64,000 nt of DNA, from contig JACPQY010000040.1 of the NCBI GenBank assembly GCA_016190245.1, positions 1 through 64,000 of the forward strand. The letters run 5' to 3'. The translations under genes and the position numbers were made by a program. This document shows, in pieces, positions 24,019 through 32,656 of the stretch (position 1 is its first letter; every line of letters begins with the position of its first letter). This DNA comes from Nitrospirota bacterium (lineage in GTDB: Bacteria > JACPQY01). Under the pieces are notes generated by a model. That model had not been told where the DNA came from. It ran no database searches and saw nothing but the letters and a program-made list of their open reading frames with translations.

Positions 24019-25532
24019 GCGAGGAATTTCTCTCTCGTGTTCCTGCGCGTGGCGAGGAGCCCGGGTACGGGATCCACGGGCAGGCGCCGGCCGAGACGGT
24101 TCACGAGCCGCGCGAACCCCTCGAGTTCGCGTTCATCCAGGTCCACGGAGAGTTTTTCAGGCTGCCCGATCGCCGCCCGCACGGCCTCGGCCGCAAGCCA
24201 ACCGGCGCGGCAGGCGTTCTCCATGCAGGAGGGAAGGCCGGTCTGGATCCAATCGCCCGCAAGGAACAGGTTGCCGACAGGAGAGACGGTCGGCGGCCGT
24301 CGCTGCTCCATGCCGGGGTAGGGGCAGTGGATCGCCATCGGGATGTGATTCACCACCGAATGCACCACCTTCGCCCGCGCGGCCTCGGGGATGTACTCGG
24401 AAAGCTCGTGCACGGTCTCCTGCACGATCTCCTCGTCCGACATGTGCATCGCGCGATCGCAATAGATGCAGTTCGTCATGATGATCGAGTTGCGGTCTTC
24501 CATGCCGCTGTTGATGTTGGACATGTCGTAAAAGTCGCAGTTGAGATCGTTGGGATTGAACGATCGCGCCCAGAATTTTCGCTTCGTCAGCTTGCGGTCG
24601 AACCAGATGTAGGTGGCGTAGTACGGCGAGGCGTGGAAGTGGACCAGTTCGAAGAACATCTTGTAGGCGCCCGCCCACTCCCGCGGGGCCGCCTGCCGGA
24701 GGGCCATGGGCGTGAGGGCCGAGATCGTATATCGCGCGGAGATCGTGCTCCCGTCCCCCAGCTCGGCGCCGGTGACGCCCTTCACGTTCCCGGTGAATCG
24801 CTTGATCTCGGTGCGCTTGAGGATGCGGATTCCGGCCTTTTTCATTCGTGCCTCGGCCTGGGGAACGTAAAGATCGCTCAGTCCGCCGTCCGGGAAACCG
24901 ATGTCGAGATGCGCCACCCCGATGAGGCCCGTATAGAAGCGCAGGAGGGCGCCCGCGGAGCACAGATCGAGCGGGACATTCATGATGGCCTGGCACGCGA
25001 AGGCCCAGAAACGCTGGATCAGGTATTCGGTGACGCCGAACGCGCGCAGGAAGGCGGAGGCGTTGATGTTGTCGAGCTTGAGGATGTCCTCCGGGCTGAG
25101 TTGGAGGGCGTAGAGCGTGACGGGGACCATCGAGGGGATGTGACTTTTCGGGAGGGTGGGATCGCGCAGGAGGCTCCCTGTGAAGTGAAAGGGGGCGGGG
25201 ATTCGCGTGTCCGCCACCATGTTGATTTCCGTCCGACCATCCACCATCGTGATGAAGTGGCCGGGCTCCTGCCACACCACACGGTCGCGCGTTCCCAGCA
25301 ACTCCATCATCTTGAACATGTTGGGGTACTTGTTCATGAAGATGTGAGGGCCGATGTGGATGGGATCGCCCGTTTTCTTGTCGGTCCAGCTTCGAGCCCG
25401 TCCGCCGAGTGCGGCCTCTTTTTCGACGAGCGTGATCTTGACGCCCGTGTCGGCAAGTCCCAAGGCGGCCGTGATGCCGGCCAGCCCCCCGCCGACGACG
25501 AGGACATCCGTGTCGGTGCGGTTCCCTTTCAT
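24015..25532 (-). CDS. Phytoene desaturase-like flavoprotein 3 (plant-type PDS/HpnE-like)
   Basis: A 505-residue amine-oxidase-fold protein with GGGLAGITAALGLADTG and EKEAALGGRARSW, then a C-terminal LFLAGDWIQTGLPSCMENACRAG motif. The GDW-type ending is that of plant-type phytoene/zeta-carotene desaturases and squalene-linked HpnE rather than CrtI. So the trio mixes two desaturase lineages. It is first in the operon, starting 13 nt after a palindrome that overlaps its predicted promoter. A carotenoid or hopanoid precursor substrate is plausible, but no phytoene or squalene synthase gene lies nearby. Confidence 0.85.
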   Translation of the reverse strand: MKGNRTDTDVLVVGGGLAGITAALGLADTGVKITLVEKEAALGGRARSWTDKKTGDPIHIGPHIFMNKYPNMFKMMELLGTRDRVVWQEPGHFITMVDGRTEINMVADTRIPAPFHFTGSLLRDPTLPKSHIPSMVPVTLYALQLSPEDILKLDNINASAFLRAFGVTEYLIQRFWAFACQAIMNVPLDLCSAGALLRFYTGLIGVAHLDIGFPDGGLSDLYVPQAEARMKKAGIRILKRTEIKRFTGNVKGVTGAELGDGSTISARYTISALTPMALRQAAPREWAGAYKMFFELVHFHASPYYATYIWFDRKLTKRKFWARSFNPNDLNCDFYDMSNINSGMEDRNSIIMTNCIYCDRAMHMSDEEIVQETVHELSEYIPEAARAKVVHSVVNHIPMAIHCPYPGMEQRRPPTVSPVGNLFLAGDWIQTGLPSCMENACRAGWLAAEAVRAAIGQPEKLSVDLDERELEGFARLVNRLGRRLPVDPVPGLLATRRNTREKFLA

Positions 25533-25545
25533 TCTTGCTTGCCGC

Positions 25546-25583
25546 CTAACCGTTTAGTTACCCCAGATGTCTATTATTGTCAA
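25546..25583 (-). promoter_or_regulatory. Predicted promoter with overlapping palindromic operator
   Basis: On the minus strand TTGACA (25583-25578) and TAACTA (25560-25555) are 17 nt apart, a fair sigma70 promoter. The 12-bp near-palindrome CTAA-A-CG-G-TTAG (25557-25546) overlaps the -10 box and start site, as expected for a TetR-type repressor site. No TetR gene is seen in the window. Confidence 0.45.
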
Positions 25584-25704
25584 GCAGATGACGAGTGCCG
25601 TTGATCGAGGCGATTTGGGTCAGAGCCTGACTGTCGATTGACGAGGTGGACGGCCGGATTGGCTGGGATGAACGGAGTGAACAGTCAAGCTCTGCGCCCA
25701 ATCC

Positions 25705-26634
25705 CTATGGAGCGAGCGCAAGAGTGAATCGCGAGACTTGCGCGCCCAGGCTCTCCGAAACGTAGACCGTGCCGCCGGCGCCCAAGGCCAGGTCTTCGGC
25801 GCGTGAGAGGCCCTCGCAGGCGACCTTGACGGTTTCGCCGCCGAGGGGGTCGATCCAGACGACTTCGTTGCCCTGAGCGACAAGGAGACCTCGCGAGACC
25901 GAGTCGTAGATCAGGTCTGTCGGGTCGCTGACAGCCGTGGAGAGCGTGGTAGTGCGGCCGCTTGGGTCCACGCGGAGGATATCCGGCGACTGGCTGACCA
26001 CAACGTAGAGGTTGCCTTCATCATCCAGCGCAACGTCGCCGGCGCCCTTGAGCCCATCGAGGAGCTTGTTCCGCGGCGCGGAAGCTGAAACCGGCGATTC
26101 GATCCGGCTGACGCTCGCGTTTCTGAATGCGAGGACGCTGCCCTCGGACTCGCAGACGTACAACCCGCCGCTGCGATCGAACAAGAGATCCATGGGAAGC
26201 GACAGCCCTTCGATGGCGATCTCGGACGACCGTGTGTCGGGCTCGACGCTCCATACGCGGCCGGCCTGGGATTCCGCCACCCAGAGCGAGGCGGATGGCG
26301 TGGTCCGAAGCGCGAGTGCCCAAGGGAAGGGGATGTTCTCGATCAGCGGCGGCTCGATGGGGCGGCCCGTCTTGGCGTCAAACGCCAGGACCGCCGACCG
26401 GTCCGTGCTCGCGACCCAGAGCTCGATGCCACCGGGGCTGAGTTCGATGTCGTCGGGGATCAGGCCGGGCTGGTCCACCACGGTCTCGACGGGTGAACAG
26501 GGTTGCGGCGGTGTGGCGTGTGTCGAGGTCTCGGTGCCGGACTCCGCGCAGGCCGCCGTGGCCAGGGCGAGGAGGCCGGCGATGAAGAGTCTTCCGCGGA
26601 CGGGCGTCGCGCCTATCCTGCGGGTGGCCGCCAT
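25705..26634 (-). CDS. Beta-propeller lipoprotein (SMP-30/NHL/YncE-like)
   Basis: A 309-residue protein with a lipobox-like signal (LALATAAC, Cys about 29) and repeating beta-blade sequences (IELWVASTDRSAVLAFD, ASLWVAESQAGRVWSVE, GLYVCESEGSVLAF, GNLYVVVSQSPDILRVD, TVYVSESLGAQVSRF). The repeats predict a six- or seven-bladed propeller facing the periplasm. Ligand or enzyme activity is not evident. It starts 22 nt inside the Nudix gene and is likely co-transcribed with it. Confidence 0.7.
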   Translation of the reverse strand: MAATRRIGATPVRGRLFIAGLLALATAACAESGTETSTHATPPQPCSPVETVVDQPGLIPDDIELSPGGIELWVASTDRSAVLAFDAKTGRPIEPPLIENIPFPWALALRTTPSASLWVAESQAGRVWSVEPDTRSSEIAIEGLSLPMDLLFDRSGGLYVCESEGSVLAFRNASVSRIESPVSASAPRNKLLDGLKGAGDVALDDEGNLYVVVSQSPDILRVDPSGRTTTLSTAVSDPTDLIYDSVSRGLLVAQGNEVVWIDPLGGETVKVACEGLSRAEDLALGAGGTVYVSESLGAQVSRFTLALAP

Positions 26635-27209
26635 TCGAAGGCCTCTTCGAAGAACTGGCGCAGGATCCTCCCCGTCGCGCCCCAGATATCATGCGGGCCG
26701 AACTGGAAGTGGGGGATGGTGAAGGTGTAGATGTCGATCGAAACGGGCGGGTCCTCGCGGAAGGCTGCCGGATCCAGGAGCGTCGCGAGGGGCGCCGTGA
26801 AGATCTCGCGTATCTCGACCGCGGACTTGATGGCAGGCGCCGCGTCCGGCGAGAGCCAGCCGACAAAGGAGCTGATACAGAAACCCGATGGAGTGGCCGT
26901 GTCGTCCAAGCGCCCCAGGATCTCCACGTGCTGCGGGTCGACACCGATTTCTTCCGAGGTCTCTCTCAGCGCCGTGGCGAGGAGGGTCTCGCCGTCTCCG
27001 TCTATCCCCCCCCCGGGGAAGGAGATCTGCCCCTTGTGATGCTCGACCGTATCGGTGCGCACGGTGAAGAGGACGTGCGGGCCGTCGTCGCGCTCCACGA
27101 GGGGAAGGAGGACGGCGGCGGAGCGCAGGTGGCGGTGGGCGAGACGGCTCACCGGGCGGTGCGCAAGGGCTTCCTGCACGCGGTGGCGGATGTGGTGTGG
27201 GTCTGGCAT
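26613..27209 (-). CDS. Nudix hydrolase, CoA pyrophosphatase (NudL)-like
   Basis: A 198-residue protein with the Nudix box (GGGIDGDGETLLATALRE followed by TSEEIG) preceded by the UPF0035-type stretch (VLFTVRTDTVEHHKGQISFPGGG) that marks CoA pyrophosphatases of the NudL/YeaB group. It should hydrolyse CoA or related nucleoside diphosphate compounds. The start MPDPHH at 27209 was chosen because the upstream in-frame extension is low-complexity and lies in a repeat. Confidence 0.85.
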   Translation of the reverse strand: MPDPHHIRHRVQEALAHRPVSRLAHRHLRSAAVLLPLVERDDGPHVLFTVRTDTVEHHKGQISFPGGGIDGDGETLLATALRETSEEIGVDPQHVEILGRLDDTATPSGFCISSFVGWLSPDAAPAIKSAVEIREIFTAPLATLLDPAAFREDPPVSIDIYTFTIPHFQFGPHDIWGATGRILRQFFEEAFEWRPPAG

Positions 27210-27282
27210 GGCTCCGGTCGGTCCCGATGATAGGCGATCGCTGCGCCGTCGCCAAGCCCCGGGTCCTGATGGATTCACAGAG

Positions 27283-27428
27283 GCCAAGGTTTCGGGGCCA
27301 GCCCCGCACCGCCGCATCCTGCGGCGGGTGCGGCCCTTCGGGCGGGCTATTCATGCGCTATATCGAGCAATGGAACGGGTTGGCAGGATCAGAGACGCTC
27401 CTAGGATTCAACAGGGCATGAATAGCCC
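27283..27428. repeat. Structured intergenic repeat, family D, copy 2
   Basis: Perfect 13-bp arms GGGCTATTCATGC (27344-27356) and GCATGAATAGCCC (27416-27428) around a 59-nt loop, preceded by GGGGCCAGCCCC and a GC hairpin. In reverse complement, 14851-15000 has the same order and nearly the same loop length, with base changes on both sides of the stems. Confidence 0.75.
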
Positions 27429-27471
27429 GGGCAAGGGGCGCCTCTCCACACGTGAATTGATGTGATAGTGG

Positions 27472-27500
27472 TTGACCCACGTATACCGCCACAGTAGAAT
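27472..27500 (+). promoter_or_regulatory. Sigma70-type promoter of the pil operon
   Basis: TTGACC (27472-27477), 17-nt spacer, TAGAAT (27495-27500). Predicted start near 27507, about 15 nt before the pilB ATG. Confidence 0.65.
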
Positions 27501-27521
27501 GTTTTGTTACCCGATCACCCA

Positions 27522-29213
27522 ATGGAAGAAAAACTCGGCGCGCTTCTCGTCCGTCAAAAGATGATCACGCCGGACCAGCTCCGGAAGGCGCTGGAGGAGC
27601 AGAAATCGTTCGGCGGTCGCTTGGGCTCGAGCCTGACCAAGCTGGGGTACATCCGGGAAGAGGACCTTCTCAAGTTCCTCGCGAAGGAATACGGCGTCCC
27701 CTCCGCGGATCTCAGCTCGGTCAAGATCGATCCCCAGGTGCTGCGCATCATCCCACGGGATTTCGCGAAGAAGAACCGGCTCATCCCGCTCAGGAAAGAG
27801 GGCGCGAATCTCGTCGTCGCGATGAGCGATCCCACCAACATCGCCCTCAAGGACGAGATGCGGTTCCTCACGGGCCTGAACGTGCAGCCGCTCGTCGCGC
27901 CCGATCATCAGATCCAGGAGTCCATCGAACGGCACTACTTCGTTTCGGAAACGATCCGCGACGTGATGAGCGAAGTGGCGGAGGACGAGATGGAGCTCGT
28001 CAAGGACGTGGAGGACGTGGACCTCACGGACCTTCGCGCGGCCACCCAGCAGGCCCCGGTCATCCGCTTCGTCAACCACATCATCACGGACGCCTCCCGG
28101 ATGGGCGCGAGCGACATCCACGTGGAGCCGTACGAGAAACTGTTCCGGGTGCGGTACCGGATCGACGGCGTGCTTCACGAGAAGATCCAGCCCCCCACGC
28201 AGCTCAAGGCGGCGATCGTCTCGCGCATCAAGATCATGTCCGGGATGGATATCGCGGAGCGCCGCCTGCCGCAGGACGGCCGCATGAAGATGCGCATCCA
28301 GGGCAAGGAGATCGATTTCCGTGTTTCGATCATCCCCACCGTTCACGGTGAGAAAGTGGTCCTACGGCTCCTCGACCGGGAGGCGCTCCAGGTGGACATG
28401 ACGAAGCTTGGCTTCACTCCGGCCGAGATCGAGATGTTCCGGAAGTGCGTGATGCAGCCCTGGGGCATGGTGCTCATTACGGGGCCCACCGGCTCCGGAA
28501 AAACCACCACGCTCTACTCCGCCATTCAGGAAATCAACAAGGTCGTGCGAAACATCATCACGGCGGAGGACCCGGTGGAGTACAATTTCTCGGGCATCAA
28601 CCAGGTCCAGATCAATGAAGACATCGGGCTGACGTTCGCGGCGTGTATCCGGTCTTTCCTGCGGCAGGACCCGAACGTGATCCTCGTCGGCGAAATCCGC
28701 GACTATGAGACGGCGGAAACGGCCATTAAGGCCGCGCTCACCGGTCACATGGTCCTCACTACCCTGCACACGAACGACGCGCCCACGGCGGTCACCCGCC
28801 TGCTCAACATGGGCATCGAGCCGTTCCTGGTCGTTTCCACCGTTCACCTCGTGGGGGCCCAGCGGCTGGTGAGAAAAATCTGCGCGGACTGCAAGGAGCC
28901 GGACAAGGTGACGCCGGAATTCCTGGAGCAACTCGGGGTGCCGAAGGAAAAGATTTCGGGCCTGACGGTGTACAAGGGGAAGGGCTGCAGGACTTGCAAC
29001 AACATGGGTTATAAGGGCAGGATTGCGCTCTACGAACTGATGCAGATGACGGACGCGGTCAGGGAACTCGTTCTCCAAGGCGCCCCGGCGACGGAAGTCA
29101 AGCGGCAGGCGGTGAGGGACGGTATGAAGACCCTCCGCCAGACCGCCCTGATGCGGCTTCAGGAGGGCACCACGAGCGTGGAGGAAGTCTTGCGCGTCAC
29201 GCTGGCGGACTGA
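27522..29213 (+). CDS. pilB: Type IV pilus assembly ATPase PilB
   Basis: A 563-residue GspE/PilB ATPase. Residues 1-140 form the MshEN/GspE N-terminal domain; Walker A is GPTGSGKTT at 321-329; Asp box and Walker B (QDPNVILVGEIRD) follow; four zinc cysteines sit at 454, 457, 489 and 492 (CADC, CRTC). It powers pilin polymerisation at the inner membrane. The ATG at 27522 was preferred to an upstream TTG because it gives the canonical MEEKLG start. pilT and pilC follow on the same strand. No pilin, PilMNOPQ or prepilin peptidase genes are in the window. Confidence 0.95.
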   Translation: MEEKLGALLVRQKMITPDQLRKALEEQKSFGGRLGSSLTKLGYIREEDLLKFLAKEYGVPSADLSSVKIDPQVLRIIPRDFAKKNRLIPLRKEGANLVVAMSDPTNIALKDEMRFLTGLNVQPLVAPDHQIQESIERHYFVSETIRDVMSEVAEDEMELVKDVEDVDLTDLRAATQQAPVIRFVNHIITDASRMGASDIHVEPYEKLFRVRYRIDGVLHEKIQPPTQLKAAIVSRIKIMSGMDIAERRLPQDGRMKMRIQGKEIDFRVSIIPTVHGEKVVLRLLDREALQVDMTKLGFTPAEIEMFRKCVMQPWGMVLITGPTGSGKTTTLYSAIQEINKVVRNIITAEDPVEYNFSGINQVQINEDIGLTFAACIRSFLRQDPNVILVGEIRDYETAETAIKAALTGHMVLTTLHTNDAPTAVTRLLNMGIEPFLVVSTVHLVGAQRLVRKICADCKEPDKVTPEFLEQLGVPKEKISGLTVYKGKGCRTCNNMGYKGRIALYELMQMTDAVRELVLQGAPATEVKRQAVRDGMKTLRQTALMRLQEGTTSVEEVLRVTLAD

Positions 29214-29276
29214 TGATCCTGTGGCGAGCGACAGGGGGCGGAGGACGGGTGGGAGCCCACGCGAGGTGACGGGCCG

Positions 29277-30392
29277 ATGGTGACGCTGCACCAGTTGCTC
29301 AAGATCATGATCGAGAAGGGGGCGAGCGACCTTCACGTCACCACGGGGAGCCCGCCTCAGCTCAGGATCGACGGCGATCTCTACCCGCTCAAGATCGAGA
29401 TGCTGTCGCCGACCGACACCAAGCAGCTCGCGTACAGCATCCTCACGGACGCGCAGAAGAAGCGCTTCGAAGAGGAGAACGAGTTGGACCTCTCGTTCGG
29501 AGTGAAGGGGCTGGCCAGGTTCCGCGCCAATCTGTTCGTGCAGCGCGGCGCCGTGGCGGGGGTGTTCCGCGCGATTCCCTACCAGGTGATGAGCTTCGAG
29601 GAGTTGGGACTCCCGCCCATCCTGAAGGAGCTGTGCGACAAGCCCCGTGGCCTGATCCTGGTGACGGGCCCGACCGGGTCGGGAAAATCCACCACGCTGG
29701 CCACGATGCTCGACCGCATCAACACGGAGGAGCACTCCCATATCGTGACGCTCGAGGACCCGATCGAATTCCTCCACCAGCACAAGAACTGCCTGGTGAA
29801 TCAGCGCGAGGTCCACTCGGACACCGAGAGCTTCGGGAAGGCCCTTAAGTACATCCTGCGGCAGGACCCGGACGTCGTGCTCGTGGGTGAGATGCGCGAC
29901 TTGGAGACGATCGAGGCGGCGCTGCGCGTGGCCGAGACGGGCCACCTCGTTCTGGCCACGCTCCACACGAACACGGCCGTTCAGACGATCAACCGGATCA
30001 TCGACGTTTTCTCCCCCTACCAGCAGCCTCAGGTGCGCGCGCAGCTCTCGTTCGTGCTGGAGGCCATCATGTGCCAAACGTTGCTCCCGAAGACGGGCGG
30101 CGTGGGGCGCGTCATGTGCATGGAGCTCCTCATTCCGAACGTGGCGGTGCGCAACCTTATCCGCGAGGCCAAGATCCATCAAATCTATTCGCAAATGCAG
30201 CTCGGACAGGCCAAGATGGGCATGATCACACTCAACCAGTCGCTCATGGGGTTGTGGCAACGCGGGCTCATTGCCATTGAGAGCGCGTACGCCGTGACGC
30301 CGGAGCCGGAGGAGTTCCAACAGATGGTCAATCAAGTGAAAGCTGCGCAGGCCAAGGGCAAGGGCGGCGTGCCGCTTCAGACGGCGGCCTGA
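29277..30392 (+). CDS. pilT: Twitching motility/retraction ATPase PilT
   Basis: A 371-residue PilT: N-terminal PAS-like region opening MVTLHQLLKIMIEKGASDLH, Walker A GPTGSGKST at 131-139, HIVTLEDPIEFLH, and the Walker B/His-box region (RQDPDVVLVGEMRD, TGHLVLATLHTN). It drives pilus retraction. The usual C-terminal AIRNLIRE retraction motif is present as VAVRNLIREAK. It begins 63 nt after pilB. Confidence 0.95.
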   Translation: MVTLHQLLKIMIEKGASDLHVTTGSPPQLRIDGDLYPLKIEMLSPTDTKQLAYSILTDAQKKRFEEENELDLSFGVKGLARFRANLFVQRGAVAGVFRAIPYQVMSFEELGLPPILKELCDKPRGLILVTGPTGSGKSTTLATMLDRINTEEHSHIVTLEDPIEFLHQHKNCLVNQREVHSDTESFGKALKYILRQDPDVVLVGEMRDLETIEAALRVAETGHLVLATLHTNTAVQTINRIIDVFSPYQQPQVRAQLSFVLEAIMCQTLLPKTGGVGRVMCMELLIPNVAVRNLIREAKIHQIYSQMQLGQAKMGMITLNQSLMGLWQRGLIAIESAYAVTPEPEEFQQMVNQVKAAQAKGKGGVPLQTAA

Positions 30393-30402
30393 GGGGCGGG
30401 CC

Positions 30403-31614
30403 ATGCCGAAGTTCTCCTGGGAAGGAAAGACGGTCGGGGGGGAAGCCCGGGCGGGCACCATCGACGCGCCCTCGCTCGATGTGGCCCGGACGCTGCTCGA
30501 GCGGCGCCGGATTGAGATCAGCAAACTCAAGGCCGAAGCCTCGTTCCTGTCCGGTCTGAAGCTTCCCGGATTTTTCAAGGGATCGGTGAGCGAGAAAGAG
30601 CTCGCCGTTTTCACCCGCCAGGTCTCGACCATGATCGACGCGGGTGTGCCGATCCTGCAGACGATGGAGATCATGTCCTCGCAGGCCGCAAACAAGTATT
30701 TCTCCAAGGTGATCCAGGAGATCAGGGGTGACATCTCCGCCGGAGCTTCCCTGGCGCAGGCGCTCAAACGTCACCCGAGGATTTTCCCTGATCTCTACGT
30801 CAACTTGGTGGGTTCCGGCGAGCAGAGCGGCGCGCTGCCCACCATCCTGAACCGGCTTGCCGTGCAGATCGAGAAGACCGTGAAACTCAAGAGCATGATC
30901 AAGAAGGCGATGATGTATCCGTCGGCGGTCGTGGTCGTCGCGGTAGGCGTGATGACGCTCATGCTCACGTGGGTCATGCCGAAGTTCGAGGGAATCTTCG
31001 AAGGGCTCGGCGGCCAGTTGCCCCCACTGACCCAGGTCGTCCTGGGCTTGAGTCATTTCATGGTGGACAACCTGATTCTGTTTTTCGGGGGGATTGCGGG
31101 CGGCGTGATTCTTTTCGGGCTGGCGATGCGCAACGAGACATTCCGTCATGCCTTCCACGCGTTCCGCCTCAAATGGCCGATCCTGGGCATGCTGTTCCGC
31201 AAGGCTGCGCTGGCTCGGTTCGGGCGGACGCTGGGGACGATGGTCAGCGGCGGTATTCCCATCCTGGACGCGCTCCAGGTCGTGGCCCGGGCGACAGGCG
31301 ACCTGGTGGTGCAGACCTCCGTGATGAAGCTGCGCGATGAACTGGCCAAGGGCAAGACCCTCTCGGAGCCCATGTTCAAGGACAAGCTCTTTCCGCCCAT
31401 GGTGTCGCAGATGGTGCAGGTAGGGGAGAACACGGGCCAGCTCGAAGGGATGCTGGGGAAGGTGGCGGACTACTATGAAGAAGAGGTGGACGTGGCGGTT
31501 GCGGGCTTGTCGAGCCTGATCGAGCCCGTTCTCATCGTGGTTCTGGGCGGCGGTGTGGGGATCATCATCTTGGCCATGTACATGCCCATCTTCAAGGTCG
31601 GCCAGCTTATTTGA
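30403..31614 (+). CDS. pilC: Type IV pilus inner-membrane platform protein PilC
   Basis: A 403-residue GspF/PilC protein with two repeated T2SSF domains (about 68-190 and 270-393) and three membrane segments (about 170-190, 218-240, 375-398). The opening MPKFSWEGKTVGGEARAGTIDA is typical of PilC. It is the membrane base on which PilB and PilT act, and starts 10 nt after pilT. Confidence 0.95.
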   Translation: MPKFSWEGKTVGGEARAGTIDAPSLDVARTLLERRRIEISKLKAEASFLSGLKLPGFFKGSVSEKELAVFTRQVSTMIDAGVPILQTMEIMSSQAANKYFSKVIQEIRGDISAGASLAQALKRHPRIFPDLYVNLVGSGEQSGALPTILNRLAVQIEKTVKLKSMIKKAMMYPSAVVVVAVGVMTLMLTWVMPKFEGIFEGLGGQLPPLTQVVLGLSHFMVDNLILFFGGIAGGVILFGLAMRNETFRHAFHAFRLKWPILGMLFRKAALARFGRTLGTMVSGGIPILDALQVVARATGDLVVQTSVMKLRDELAKGKTLSEPMFKDKLFPPMVSQMVQVGENTGQLEGMLGKVADYYEEEVDVAVAGLSSLIEPVLIVVLGGGVGIIILAMYMPIFKVGQLI

Positions 31615-31667
31615 CCGCGTCCGAGGGCCTGTGGCACCATACCCGACCAAACAAGGAGGCAATTTCG

Positions 31668-31838
31668 ATGGCGCTTGACCCGAAACTTCTCGAGATCCTG
31701 GCGTGCCCCAAGTGCAAGGGGGACATTGCTCTCACGAAAGATGGCGATGGCCTCGTGTGTTCTGCATGCAAACTCAAGTACCCCATAAAGGACGACATCC
31801 CGATCATGCTGATCGATGAGGCGCTGCCGCTGAAGTAG
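31668..31838 (+). CDS. Trm112 family zinc-ribbon protein
   Basis: A 56-residue protein, MALDPKLLEILACPKCKGD... with CPKC and a second pair CSAC, ending in DDIPIMLIDEA, the conserved Trm112/YcaR pattern. In bacteria these small proteins often sit beside lipid A or methyltransferase genes. It has a good GGAGG site 9 nt before the ATG and converges with the sugar-kinase gene 9 nt away. Partner unknown. Confidence 0.88.
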   Translation: MALDPKLLEILACPKCKGDIALTKDGDGLVCSACKLKYPIKDDIPIMLIDEALPLK

Positions 31839-31846
31839 GACGGGTG

Positions 31847-32632
31847 CTATCGGCGCCAGCCGCGGAGGCGGATGGCCCGTGCCAGTGCCCTGTGGAGGCT
31901 CCTGATTGTCCGGCGGTCGCCGTTGGCATAGCCGAGGAAGAGGGGGTCGATGAGAGGAGTGGAATCTCGGCCGGTGGAGAGGAGCGTCTTGTGGACGGAG
32001 CGGGCCAATCGAACGGCTTCGGCGCGGCCTCGCGAGCGGGACACGCGGTGGGAGCAGAAGCGCGCCCGATCGAGATCCACGAAGCGATAGCCGGCCTCCA
32101 GGCCGGGCAATAGGATGTTCATGGCGTTGAGGTCGCCATGAAGGAAGCCTGACTCGTGGAGCGCGCGGACCTCGGCCCCAAGTCGGCGAAGGTCCTCGGG
32201 GGGAAGGTCTGGCGACTTCATCCGATCCGCCAACGTGACGGAGGGCTGAAGCTCGGCGGTTGCCACGAGGAGCGAGGCCCATCGGCGGTTTGGTGGCAAT
32301 ACGAAGAGGCCGACAAGGTTTGGGACGGGCAGGGCCCGTCGCATGGCCTCAGCGTGAACCGAGAGCCATCGCGCCGCCGCAGCCTCGACGGAGTAGAGGT
32401 CGGGGAGAAACGGTGCCAGGAGGCCGCCGCGGCACCTGCGCTTGACGCGTGCGGTTCCTGCGTCGATCCGGAAGGCGTGCGAGGTTCCACGGGGCGACTC
32501 GGCAAGGTCGCGGAAGGGAAGGGCTTCAGCGAGCGCCTCCCATGACCGGCGGAGCAGGCAGTCCGCGTCCGGGCGGCGGACGAGCCGGAAGTCCGATGCG
32601 TTCGGGTGCGAGACCAGCCGGGAAAGGCTCAC
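31847..32632 (-). CDS. Lipopolysaccharide core kinase-like protein (KdkA/WaaP family)
   Basis: A 261-residue protein-kinase-fold protein. HGDLNAMNILL (about residues 168-178) is the catalytic loop and DLDRARF (about 190) the metal-binding DXD-like motif, as in 3-deoxy-manno-octulosonic acid kinase KdkA and WaaP. An upstream VKRRCRGG stretch may hold the nucleotide-binding Lys. It would phosphorylate a core sugar of lipopolysaccharide, consistent with a diderm cell. The adjacent convergent Trm112 gene is a familiar neighbour. Confidence 0.75.
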   Translation of the reverse strand: MSLSRLVSHPNASDFRLVRRPDADCLLRRSWEALAEALPFRDLAESPRGTSHAFRIDAGTARVKRRCRGGLLAPFLPDLYSVEAAAARWLSVHAEAMRRALPVPNLVGLFVLPPNRRWASLLVATAELQPSVTLADRMKSPDLPPEDLRRLGAEVRALHESGFLHGDLNAMNILLPGLEAGYRFVDLDRARFCSHRVSRSRGRAEAVRLARSVHKTLLSTGRDSTPLIDPLFLGYANGDRRTIRSLHRALARAIRLRGWRR

Positions 32633-32656
32633 GCCTGTTCTCCCGATCCGGTTCTA

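Noticed and set aside
28362-30767. Very long minus-strand frame (about 800 codons) opposite pilB, pilT and pilC
   Set aside because: Spans three well-defined pil genes in antisense with low-complexity His/Arg/Leu composition typical of GC-rich shadow frames.
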